Origin: Candidatus Peribacteraceae bacterium
Lineage (GTDB): Bacteria; Patescibacteriota; Gracilibacteria; Peribacterales; Peribacteraceae
NCBI GenBank assembly: GCA_013140485.1
Contig: JABFSS010000045.1
Span: 1-26,616 of the forward strand
Length of the DNA: 26,616 nt
Direction: 5' to 3'
Below the pieces are notes generated by a model. It was given only the letters and a program-made list of their open reading frames with translations, made no database searches and had not been told where the DNA came from. The translations under genes and the position numbers were made by a program. Positions within the stretch are counted from its first letter, which is position 1; the number at the start of each line of letters is the position of its first letter. Shown piece after piece: positions 5,394-11,908 of this stretch.

Positions 5394-6413
5394 ATGTCCG
5401 ACTTGGCATCCTACGAGGCGAAGATTCAATCTGCGGCGTCCGCCGCCGATCTTGATGCGCTGGAACTCGAGATCTTCAGCCGCAAGCACGGCGCGCTCAC
5501 GCTGGCGATGAAGGACCTCACGGCTTTGCCTCCCGCCGAGAAAGTGAAGAAGGGCCAGGAGCTCAACCGGTCGAAGCAGACGCTCACCGACGCTCTCGCG
5601 ACCCGCCGCAACGAACTCTCGCAAAAGTCCCTCGGCGCACTCAGTTCCGAGGACAAGCTCGACGTCACGCTGGAATTGCCGCCGAAACCGCGCGGCCACT
5701 TGCACCTGATTCCGGAATTCATCCGCCAGGTCGAAGAAGTATTTGGACGCATGGGATTCGAAGTCGCCGAGGGGCCCGAATTGGAATCGGAGAAATACAA
5801 CTTCAACGATCTCAATATTCCCGACACGCACCCGGCACGCGATTCACAGGACACATTCTGGATTTCCGACATTAAAGAGAAGTTGCCGCCCGACAAGAAG
5901 TTTGTGATGCGCACGCATACATCCAACATGCAGATCCGCTTCGCATCGACGCACAAACCTCCCTTTCGCATCATTTGTCCGGGACGCGTGTACCGCAAAG
6001 ATTCGGATGCCACGCACTCCCCGATGTTCCATCAATTCGAAGGGATGATGGTCGGAAAGGATGTGTCACTGGCGAACCTCAAAGGAGTACTCGTGACCGC
6101 CATGCGCGAGCTGATCGGGCGTGACGTCGAATTCCGCTTCCGCACGGGCTTCTTCCCCTTCGTCGAGCCGGGTCTCGAAATGGACATGATGTGGCAAGGC
6201 GACGAGAGCGAGAGCCGCGAGGGCAAGTGGCTGGAGATGGGCGGCTGCGGCATGGTCCACCCGAACGTCCTGAAAAACTGCGGCATTGATCCCGACGAGT
6301 GGCAGGGCTTCGCCTTCGGCTTCGGCGTCGAACGCCCGCTCATGATCAAGCATCAGATTCCTGACTTGCGGAGTTTTTATCACGGAGATTTGCGATTCCT
6401 CCGGCAGTTTTGA
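5394..6413 (+). CDS. pheS: Phenylalanyl-tRNA synthetase alpha subunit
   Basis: A 339-residue catalytic subunit that charges tRNA-Phe as part of an alpha2-beta2 enzyme. The N-terminal helical coiled-coil region (about residues 1-90) binds tRNA. The class II core follows: motif 1 region HPARDSQDTFW, motif 2 FRIICPGRVYRKDSDATHSPMFHQ, and motif 3 GFAFGFGVERPLM. The length matches the family. No pheT follows, so the beta subunit is elsewhere. The last 23 codons are repeated in diverged form at 6984-7055, and an opposite-strand gene overlaps the 3' end. The start is fixed by TATACT 6 nt upstream. Confidence 0.95.
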   Translation: MSDLASYEAKIQSAASAADLDALELEIFSRKHGALTLAMKDLTALPPAEKVKKGQELNRSKQTLTDALATRRNELSQKSLGALSSEDKLDVTLELPPKPRGHLHLIPEFIRQVEEVFGRMGFEVAEGPELESEKYNFNDLNIPDTHPARDSQDTFWISDIKEKLPPDKKFVMRTHTSNMQIRFASTHKPPFRIICPGRVYRKDSDATHSPMFHQFEGMMVGKDVSLANLKGVLVTAMRELIGRDVEFRFRTGFFPFVEPGLEMDMMWQGDESESREGKWLEMGGCGMVHPNVLKNCGIDPDEWQGFAFGFGVERPLMIKHQIPDLRSFYHGDLRFLRQF

Positions 6414-6858
6414 CAGGTAATTTTTGCCCTGCTGGAAGAGGAGGCAGGCCTTTCGTAGGCAGATGTTGCTCATCCCCAGTGGGATTTTCAGGATTGATTG
6501 AAAATTCAGATGACCCCCTTCCCAAAATATCCGGAACAAAATCCTTCGGATCATGATGGGTTGCGGCTGCAACCTCTGCTCCAAGCTGATTCGTTACCAA
6601 CTGTGCATCGCGTGCTTGAGCATGGTCAAATAGCAGTGGTACAGGATGCATTTCGACTACGTAACCGTCTTTCATCGGGTTATCAGGCATCAATCCAATT
6701 GCTCCTTCACGAACAACTTTGGTTGTTTCAAAAATTTCACTGCCGGGGGAAACAATGATGGCCTTGGGAACCTCTGCAGACGCCCCGGCAGCACCGATAC
6801 CAATCTCGAATGTCTGCGTTTTAGGCTCATCTGTGAGTAAAGGCACTGTCTCGGACAT
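6346..6858 (-). CDS. Hypothetical protein, 170 residues, overlapping the pheS 3' end
   Basis: I do not recognise this protein. It is acidic with a Gly/Ala-rich N-terminal part (EIGIGAAGASAEVPKAIIV) and a Pro-rich C-terminal part (GLPPLPAGQKLPV). No signal peptide or membrane segment is visible. Its last 22 codons are antisense to the end of pheS, an unusual 68-bp convergent overlap. The gene occupies most of the 570 bp separating pheS from the second pheS 3' end, so it was probably brought in by the same event, its own 3' end being replaced by antisense pheS sequence. It has no clear promoter; TTGCAA followed by a weak TGATTC is the best candidate. Codon use is ordinary. Confidence 0.5.
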   Translation of the reverse strand: MSETVPLLTDEPKTQTFEIGIGAAGASAEVPKAIIVSPGSEIFETTKVVREGAIGLMPDNPMKDGYVVEMHPVPLLFDHAQARDAQLVTNQLGAEVAAATHHDPKDFVPDILGRGSSEFSINPENPTGDEQHLPTKGLPPLPAGQKLPVKTAGGIANLRDKNSASQESDA

Positions 6859-6983
6859 AGATTTAGGTGGAAGAAAGAAAGAATCAAATCGTGAAATATT
6901 GGCTTTGCAATCACATATGTAGACGATTCAAATACGCATCTCTTACGCGCTAAAAACATCGTCGACACCGACGAGCGCCACGA

Positions 6984-7055
6984 ATGATCAAACACCGGAT
7001 CCCGGACCTTCGCAGTTTCTACCATGAAGATTTTCGGTTTTTGAAACAGTTCTGA
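6984..7055 (+). pseudogene. Second, diverged 3' end of pheS (remnant)
   Basis: The 23 codons before TGA 7053 encode MIKHRIPDLRSFYHEDFRFL plus three residues, matching the C-terminus of PheS at 19 of 23 positions. The DNA differs at about 21 of 72 bases, mostly at synonymous sites. Similarity weakens just upstream, where ERP/ERH-like sequence and an apparent one-base deletion are seen. An in-frame TAA at 6951 shows there is no intact gene. It is best read as what remains of another pheS after recombination or insertion. Confidence 0.75.
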
Positions 7056-7056
7056 A

Positions 7057-7071
7057 CACTTTAAAAAAGTG
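7057..7071. terminator. Small hairpin after the pheS remnant
   Basis: CACTTT-AAA-AAAGTG directly follows the remnant's stop codon. It may be a relic of the original pheS terminator or serve the convergent gene ending at 7101. No long T-run is present. Confidence 0.35.
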
Positions 7072-7100
7072 CTTGATGACACGGCGGACTGTTCTTTGCC

Positions 7101-7703
7101 CTAGGAAGTCATATCCTCCGGAGCGACTGCTTGCGGAGGTTCTGTGTTCGGGGTCGGCACCTGTGGGGGAACAGGGAAGAGTTGCGGTGAAGGAAGGGGG
7201 GCATTCGGTTTGACCGGGTCAGGCGGCACTCCTCCTTGTCTTTGCTCGTTACCGACTCCGGGTGGATAGAAAAGTAAATCCGCCGGACTATCGTTTTGAA
7301 ACAAATACAAAACTTTCACTCGCCGCACTATATTTTCAAACCTATATTCATCAAGCGCATCGGGCTTCGGCACACGCTTCAGTGGCGAATCATTGAGATC
7401 TTTCACCAGTGCACGAACCCCGGGAAGAGCACCATCGTTCCTTGTGTCATTTTGCATGGCGGCGATGAAAGGAACTATGCTCTGATACGGTATCCTTGAA
7501 ACATTCGGAACGTCGTACGACACCTGAATGGGTTGCATCGGACTGGGCTCCCCGATCATCGAAAGAACCGGCGGATGTTGACATATCGGTGGCAACGGCG
7601 CGACATTCACGATTGGCAACTTGGCAAACGAGAGTCCTGCATCAGGTAGAGTGCGCTCTTCCAAAAGTTGAACGGACGGCTTGTAGCTATTGAGGTTTCC
7701 CAT
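7101..7703 (-). CDS. Hypothetical proline-rich protein, 200 residues
   Basis: I do not recognise a known domain. Pro-rich segments occur at residues 50-75 and in the last 60 residues. The middle (about 85-145) is more ordinary and may be folded. No signal peptide or membrane span is visible. Residues 10-20 (SVQLLEERTLPDAG) resemble the LEPR/LEDR-type motif near the N-terminus of many planctomycete surface proteins, a resemblance only. A good promoter lies directly upstream (TTGACT, 16 nt, TATATT). AT content of the upstream region is high. It is adjacent to the pheS remnant and may belong to the same acquired segment. Confidence 0.6.
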   Translation of the reverse strand: MGNLNSYKPSVQLLEERTLPDAGLSFAKLPIVNVAPLPPICQHPPVLSMIGEPSPMQPIQVSYDVPNVSRIPYQSIVPFIAAMQNDTRNDGALPGVRALVKDLNDSPLKRVPKPDALDEYRFENIVRRVKVLYLFQNDSPADLLFYPPGVGNEQRQGGVPPDPVKPNAPLPSPQLFPVPPQVPTPNTEPPQAVAPEDMTS

Positions 7704-7712
7704 AGAAAGTAA

Positions 7713-7740
7713 AATATACTATAAAAAATAGTAAAGTCAA
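7713..7740 (-). promoter_or_regulatory. Promoter of the 7101-7703 gene
   Basis: On the minus strand TTGACT (7740-7735), a 16-nt spacer and TATATT (7718-7713) end 9 nt before the ATG. An ACTAT/ATAGT dyad lies in the spacer. Confidence 0.6.
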
Positions 7741-7760
7741 TACCTATCTAAGGGTCCACA

Positions 7761-8399
7761 CTACTGTTTCTTCCCCCATCCTTGCGGATCCTTGGCAAAC
7801 GCTGCAATCATTTTGGCATCCTCCGGAGTGATTCTCCCTTGGCCAAGGGCTATTTTCACGAGCGCCGAAATGGTCGTAAGCGGATGGAGGGCAATGCTAT
7901 TCTCGCCCGCCGACTCCGTCGCGGCTTCGAATTCGTACGTGAAGATCGAGACGATGTCGGTGACCACAGCCTTCCCCTCCTCCCGCAGAGCTTCGACGGT
8001 CGAGATGGAACTGCCCCCCGTGCTGATCAAATCTTCGACCACCACCACGTGCTTCTCCGGCTTCAGATCGCCTTCGATGCGCTTTTTCGCGCCGTGTTCC
8101 TTCGCTTTCGCACGGACGTAGACGAATGGGAGTTCGAGACGGTCGCTGACGAGCGCTGCCCAACCGATGGCCGCAGTGGCAGTCCCGGCGACGACATCGG
8201 GCGGAACGTGAAGCGTTTTGACACGCGACGCGAGCGCCTGCACAAAGAACGTGCGGGCTTCCGGGTGGCTGTAGATCATCCGGTTGTCGCAGTAGATGGG
8301 CGACTTGATGCCCGAGGTCCACGTGAACGGCTCGTTGGGACTGAGACGGACGGCTCCAATCGAGAGCAGGTATTCGGCGATGCGGTCACCATGCGGCAT
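7761..8399 (-). CDS. pyrE: Orotate phosphoribosyltransferase
   Basis: A 212-residue enzyme that joins orotate to PRPP to make OMP in pyrimidine synthesis. It shows the N-terminal RIAEYLLSIGAVRLSPNEPFTWTSGIKSPIYCDNR (the conserved substrate loop FTWTSG-SPIYCD), the flexible-loop basic residues RAKAKEHGAKKRIEG and the PRPP motif VVVVEDLISTGGSS. The start is set at 8399 (MPHGDRIAEY) because a -10 box TATACT lies 6 nt upstream; a 20-residue longer reading would overlap this promoter. There are no pyr neighbours. A divergent promoter for the 8522 gene lies upstream. Confidence 0.92.
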   Translation of the reverse strand: MPHGDRIAEYLLSIGAVRLSPNEPFTWTSGIKSPIYCDNRMIYSHPEARTFFVQALASRVKTLHVPPDVVAGTATAAIGWAALVSDRLELPFVYVRAKAKEHGAKKRIEGDLKPEKHVVVVEDLISTGGSSISTVEALREEGKAVVTDIVSIFTYEFEAATESAGENSIALHPLTTISALVKIALGQGRITPEDAKMIAAFAKDPQGWGKKQ

Positions 8400-8405
8400 G
8401 AGCCG

Positions 8406-8411
8406 AGTATA
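8406..8411 (-). promoter_or_regulatory. -10 box TATACT of pyrE
   Basis: On the minus strand it lies 6 nt before the ATG at 8399, implying a leaderless mRNA and deciding the start codon. Confidence 0.6.
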
Positions 8412-8470
8412 GGGAACCGGGAGAAGCATGGAAACACCGGAGTGCTCTCCGCAGGCCATAGCGGAAACGA

Positions 8471-8505
8471 TGGCAAAAACTCAGAAAATTCAGTATAATA
8501 CTGAA
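8471..8505 (+). promoter_or_regulatory. Promoter with palindromic -10 region upstream of the 8522 gene
   Basis: TGGCAA (8471-8476), a 17-nt spacer and a perfect TATAAT (8494-8499). The -10 is the centre of the 17-bp palindrome TTCAGTATAATACTGAA (8489-8505), which also reads TATACT on the other strand. It could be a bidirectional promoter or a promoter overlaid by an operator. Confidence 0.55.
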
Positions 8506-8521
8506 ACAACACACAACAGTT

Positions 8522-9499
8522 ATGGACACCATTGACCCGGGGGAAAGCTCAGATCCCCAATGGATCTCTCCATCGGCCATTTTCGGAACAATGGGAGAGG
8601 AACTTCCCGTTACAGGAAAAGTATACGAAGCACAGGATCCACAGAATAAAGAACAATGGGGAGGTCAAGGAACTCGCGGGAGAATACGTCAAGTGCTGTT
8701 GCGCGAACATGTCGTACCGAGCGATCCGCGCTCGAACGAGCCGGAGACGGCTGGACCGTTTACGCCGTATGCGATGAAACAATATCGCACCGTCGACGAA
8801 GAAGGCACTGTCGTGAATACGGACAAGCATGACAAGCCGGCGCTGAACGGATACCGGGCCATAGCATCCTCGATCCAGCGTGAAGCGCGCGAACGGCAAG
8901 AGGCGGGACTGCCCCCGGCACGGTCGCATCTGATCGAAAACATCATTTTCGACGAAGAGAATCACCGCATCTACACTCCGCTTCTGTCGCACGACGGCAC
9001 GCACGTCGTGAGCGTAGGCAGAAATCAGTCACACGGTCGCAATGCGTTGTTCAATGATCAGATCCGTACCATTCCCAATTTTTCGGAATTTCTGAAGGAA
9101 TTCATTCACGATATTCTTGAGCGTTCAAAAGACCGTATCGCGGTAGACGGCGACGTGTATTTTTTCCTGGTCAATCCTGAGACGCATGTCATCGATTACG
9201 TGCACGCGGATTTCGAGCGAGTGGGATTCATCGATCGCAAAGGCGTCAAAGGAAACAATCTGGCACAGGCAGCCTCGGCCATACGGCATTTTCTGCTGGA
9301 GTGCTGCAAAAATCCCGAGAGGTACCTGCGGGAAGTGCGCGAATACATCCAAAAAGAATTCGACCGGGATGCGTCTTCCGAGTCCCAATACAGCAGGGAA
9401 ATTTTCGCGGAGATCATGGATCAGCTTGACCAGGATACGGAGAGTTATTGGCAAAGCGTGGTCCGTTTCGCTAAACAGTTGATGGGAAGGAATCCGTAA
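8522..9499 (+). CDS. Hypothetical protein, 325 residues, possibly kinase-like
   Basis: I do not recognise this protein with confidence. It is soluble, with no signal or membrane segment. Some features recall a protein-kinase-like fold: YAMKQYR around residues 82-88 (like the VAIK lysine), a following hydrophobic strand pair (HLIENIIFDEENHRIYTPLL), and later VDGDVYFFLVNPETHVIDYV then ADFERVGF, resembling a catalytic-loop/DFG layout. If so, the loop Asn is replaced by Phe and the protein may be a degenerate or non-canonical kinase. The C-terminal third is helical. It stands alone, with its own promoter and a leader of about 15 nt without a Shine-Dalgarno box. Confidence 0.7.
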   Translation: MDTIDPGESSDPQWISPSAIFGTMGEELPVTGKVYEAQDPQNKEQWGGQGTRGRIRQVLLREHVVPSDPRSNEPETAGPFTPYAMKQYRTVDEEGTVVNTDKHDKPALNGYRAIASSIQREARERQEAGLPPARSHLIENIIFDEENHRIYTPLLSHDGTHVVSVGRNQSHGRNALFNDQIRTIPNFSEFLKEFIHDILERSKDRIAVDGDVYFFLVNPETHVIDYVHADFERVGFIDRKGVKGNNLAQAASAIRHFLLECCKNPERYLREVREYIQKEFDRDASSESQYSREIFAEIMDQLDQDTESYWQSVVRFAKQLMGRNP

Positions 9500-9521
9500 C
9501 GGGCGTAGTGACGGAGGCTGT

Positions 9522-9527
9522 TACCAT
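9522..9527 (+). promoter_or_regulatory. -10-like box TACCAT of rsmG
   Basis: It ends 6 nt before the ATG at 9534, in the same geometry as the other leaderless-type genes. The hexamer is weaker than elsewhere. Confidence 0.35.
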
Positions 9528-9533
9528 GTCCGC

Positions 9534-10220
9534 ATGTCCCACGATGAAGACCGTGAACGGCTCCTGCACGAACTTGTCAAAGTATTTCTTGAAGAGAACT
9601 CGAAAGTAAATCTTTCTGCTTTTCGTACAGAAGAGTCATGTTGGGTCGGAAATATCTTGGACTCTCTTTCGTTTCTAGAATTGCTCCCATTATTCTCAAC
9701 TCTCAATTCTCAACTCTCAATTCTAGATATCGGCACCGGCGGCGGTTTCCCCCTCCTCCCGCTCATGATCGCCCTGCCGGATGTGCGCTTTACCGGAATC
9801 GATTCGACACAGAAGAAGATCGACGCCGTCGCGCGGGTGATCACATCCTTAGGATTCGCGAGAAAGGCACCCTTGGATCTGCTCTGCGGACGCGTCGAAG
9901 AATTTGGCCATCACTTCCGTGAGGAATTTGACGTGGTGACGGCAAGGGCCGTGGCCGAGATCAACGTGCTGCTGGAATACGCTGCGCCGTTCCTCAAAAT
10001 CGGCGGCAAGATCATCCTCTGGAAGAGCATGGACATCGAGCAGGAATTGAAGGAATCGCAGCGCGCGCAGAAAGAATTCCACTGCCCCCTTAAAGACCGG
10101 CACGTCTACGAACTGCCGGGAGATTTCGGGAAGAGGCAGCTGTTGATTTTTGAGAAGACGGGGAAGACGCCTCCTGATTATCCCCGACCTGTAGGTATGG
10201 CAAAGAAGAAGCCCATATGA
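9534..10220 (+). CDS. rsmG: 16S rRNA (guanine-N7) methyltransferase RsmG
   Basis: A 228-residue SAM-dependent methyltransferase that modifies the G527-equivalent in 16S rRNA. It has the N-terminal helical part with KVNLSAFRTEE (family N-L-A-R), ILDSLSFLELLPL, the SAM motif ILDIGTGGGFPLLPL, the acidic IDSTQKKIDAV strand, and VVTARAVAEINVLLEY (family V-SRA-A-L---). The segment before the SAM motif (STLNSQLSILD) is encoded by a perfect 14-bp tandem repeat, a few residues longer than usual. The stop codon coincides with the left arm of an inverted repeat. rlmE follows, so two rRNA methylases are neighbours. Confidence 0.9.
   Translation: MSHDEDRERLLHELVKVFLEENSKVNLSAFRTEESCWVGNILDSLSFLELLPLFSTLNSQLSILDIGTGGGFPLLPLMIALPDVRFTGIDSTQKKIDAVARVITSLGFARKAPLDLLCGRVEEFGHHFREEFDVVTARAVAEINVLLEYAAPFLKIGGKIILWKSMDIEQELKESQRAQKEFHCPLKDRHVYELPGDFGKRQLLIFEKTGKTPPDYPRPVGMAKKKPI
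9675..9726. repeat. 14-bp tandem repeat with inverted ends, inside rsmG
   Basis: CTCAACTCTCAATT occurs twice in tandem (9695-9708, 9709-9722). The segment is bounded by CTAGAATT (9675-9682) and its complement AATTCTAG (9719-9726). It preserves the reading frame and adds only a few residues to RsmG. Confidence 0.7.
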
Positions 10221-10304
10221 GTGAAAAATGAAAAGTGAAAAGTGAAAAATTGTGCCACACTGTTATCATCCCAGTTTTTCACTTTTCACTATTAACTTTT
10301 CACT
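10220..10304. repeat. Word-based long inverted repeat between rsmG and rlmE
   Basis: The left arm (10220-10250) is built from AGTGAAAA-type words and starts at the last base of the rsmG stop codon. The right arm (10274-10304) is its near-perfect complement over 31 nt. The loop contains TATCAT, a possible -10. The rlmE GTG start lies 2 nt after the right arm. Confidence 0.75.
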
Positions 10305-10306
10305 TG

Positions 10307-10939
10307 GTGCCGAAGCCCTACATCCCCAACGACAAATGGTCCCAGCGCGCCGCGAAGGAAGGCTACCGCGCGCGATCCGTCTACAAGCTGATGGAGCTCG
10401 ATGACCGCTTTGGGCTGATCAAGCCGGGCATGACCGTCGTGGATCTCGGGGCAGCGCCGGGAAGCTGGATGCAATACGCTTCGAAAATTGTGGGGCCCTC
10501 GGGAAGCGTGCTCGGTTTTGATCTGCAAGAAATCACGCCCGTCGAAGATTCGGAGCACAAAGAAAAAGTTGCCGACAATGCAAAAACCTTCGTGATGGAC
10601 ATCATGGACACGTACGCGATTGAGGATGAACTCCGAAAGAACGGAGTCCGGGAGGCTGACCTGGTGCTCGCCGACATGGCGCCAAACACCAGTGGTATCA
10701 AAGATATGGATCAGTGGAAGTCCATCGAGCTCGCGACCGCGGCGCTCGCGATCGGGAAAGATATTCTGAAACCGAACGGCAAGTGCGTCGTGAAAGTGTT
10801 CCGCGGTGCGGACTTCGACGAATTCTTCCACAACTTGAAGATGGACTGGCAGGAACCGGTGATCGTCGAAGCGACGGCGAGCCGGGACCGGAGCCGGGAG
10901 GTGTATGTGGTTGTGAGGAAACCTCAATTAGCTTTTTAG
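10307..10939 (+). CDS. rlmE: 23S rRNA 2'-O-ribose methyltransferase RlmE (RrmJ/FtsJ family)
   Basis: A 210-residue SAM-dependent methyltransferase of the large-subunit rRNA. Start GTG 10307 is preferred: the longer frame from 10235 would translate the inverted repeat, whereas the family begins shortly before KWSQRAAKEGYRARSVYKLMEL. Motifs are VVDLGAAPGSWMQYAS (SAM), LADMAPNTSG (catalytic Asp), VVKVFRG (catalytic Lys) and SREVYVV (Glu), completing the K-D-K-E tetrad with the Lys in the N-terminal helix. The length matches the E. coli enzyme. The stop codon forms the left edge of the next inverted repeat. Confidence 0.9.
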   Translation: MPKPYIPNDKWSQRAAKEGYRARSVYKLMELDDRFGLIKPGMTVVDLGAAPGSWMQYASKIVGPSGSVLGFDLQEITPVEDSEHKEKVADNAKTFVMDIMDTYAIEDELRKNGVREADLVLADMAPNTSGIKDMDQWKSIELATAALAIGKDILKPNGKCVVKVFRGADFDEFFHNLKMDWQEPVIVEATASRDRSREVYVVVRKPQLAF

Positions 10940-11006
10940 CTGTATAGCTGTTTAGCTTACAGCTTTTACAGTGAAGAAGCTAAACAGCTAATAAGCTAAA
11001 CAGCTA
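10937..11006. repeat. Word-based inverted repeat between rlmE and the ABC ATPase gene
   Basis: It is built from TAGCTGTTTAGCTT words. The left block 10945-10958 is perfectly complementary to two right-hand copies of AAGCTAAACAGCTA (10977-10990 and 10993-11006). The left arm begins at the rlmE stop codon TAG. Confidence 0.75.
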
Positions 11007-11033
11007 GCAAGCTTGTCTATCGCCCGAAACAGC

Positions 11034-11039
11034 TATACT
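11034..11039 (+). promoter_or_regulatory. -10 box TATACT of the ABC ATPase gene
   Basis: It lies 7 nt before the ATG at 11047, in the leaderless-type geometry. Confidence 0.55.
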
Positions 11040-11046
11040 CAAATTC

Positions 11047-11817
11047 ATGATCGTCCTCAAAAGCGTTTCCAAGGACTTCGGCCGGGGCAACGTACTCGAC
11101 GGAATCTCCCTGACGATTGACCCCAAGGAATGCGTCTGCATTCTCGGATCCGGAGCGGCGGGAAAATCAACGCTCCTCTCCCTGCTCATCGGCGCCGAGC
11201 ACCCGACGAGCGGCTCCATCACGATCGATGGAGCGGACCTTCGCACAATCCCCCGCCCCGCCTTGCAACTCTTCCGCCGCAAAGTCGGAATTGTTTTCCA
11301 GGATGCAAAGCTCTTAAGCACGCGCACCGTCGCGGAGAACATCGCCTTCCCGATGGAGACGAACGGCGACAGCGACGAGAAGATCGAAAAGCGCGTGCGC
11401 GAACTCCTGCGCCGTATGAACTTGGTGGAATGCGCCAACGCCCTGCCGCATCAACTCTCCGCCGGAGAAATTGCCCGGACGGCCGTCGCCCGCGCGGTCG
11501 CTCATGCGCCGTTGATCGTGATCGCCGATGAACCGCTGCGGAACCTGGACCTCGCCGATGCGGAGAACACTCTGCGGCTCTTCCATGAACTCTCTGCGGC
11601 CGGCACAACGCTGATTGTCATGACGCGTGATGCGTCGCTCGCGGAAGCTCTTCGTGCCCGCGTTATCCGCCTTGAGCGCGGCAAGATCGTCGCTGAGGGG
11701 AAACGGGAAACCAGGCGTGACGAAATGGTGCAGACGCCGGGCGAATTGGTGAAAACGCACATCGAAGCGATTGAGAAGAGACGAAAGGTCCGGGTGACGG
11801 CGATCCATTCGGAATGA
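11047..11817 (+). CDS. ABC transporter ATP-binding protein (FtsE/LolD-like)
   Basis: A 256-residue nucleotide-binding domain. It shows Walker A GSGAAGKST (about residue 35), Q-loop VGIVFQDAKLL, signature QLSAGEIARTAVARA (LSAGE instead of LSGGE), Walker B LIVIADEP and D-loop RNLD. The switch (H-loop) histidine, normally THD, is Arg here (VMTRDAS). The Q-loop region FQDAKLL and the overall size fit the FtsE/LolD group. No FtsX-like permease gene adjoins it, so its partner is unknown. The C-terminal 30 residues are basic and extend beyond the core. Loss of the H-loop His suggests slow or altered ATP hydrolysis. Confidence 0.85.
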   Translation: MIVLKSVSKDFGRGNVLDGISLTIDPKECVCILGSGAAGKSTLLSLLIGAEHPTSGSITIDGADLRTIPRPALQLFRRKVGIVFQDAKLLSTRTVAENIAFPMETNGDSDEKIEKRVRELLRRMNLVECANALPHQLSAGEIARTAVARAVAHAPLIVIADEPLRNLDLADAENTLRLFHELSAAGTTLIVMTRDASLAEALRARVIRLERGKIVAEGKRETRRDEMVQTPGELVKTHIEAIEKRRKVRVTAIHSE

Positions 11818-11822
11818 AAGAA

Positions 11823-11884
11823 AACGAGGGAAACAATGAAAACGAAGTAAACGAGGATCGTCGTTTGCTTTGTTTCCCTCGCTT
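11823..11884. repeat. Word-based inverted repeat between the ABC ATPase gene and purM
   Basis: The left arm 11823-11845 (AACGAGGGAAAC and AACGA words) pairs with 11861-11883 with three mismatches in 23. It starts 6 nt after the upstream stop. The purM -10 box follows 13 nt after the right arm. Confidence 0.75.
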
Positions 11885-11896
11885 GCCTCGTTTGCC

Positions 11897-11902
11897 TATA
11901 CT
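11897..11902 (+). promoter_or_regulatory. -10 box TATACT of purM
   Basis: It ends 6 nt before the ATG at 11909. It decides the start against a 13-residue longer reading that would translate the repeat arm. Confidence 0.6.
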
Positions 11903-11908
11903 CGCCCC

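Noticed and set aside
10235..10306. Upstream start of rlmE
   Set aside because: The extra 24 residues translate the inverted repeat arms (FHFSLLTFHL) and have no counterpart in the family. GTG 10307 fits better.
4840..11884. CRISPR-like repeats
   Set aside because: The repeated words form single inverted repeats in separate gaps, with no regular spacer length and different words each time. No cas genes are present.
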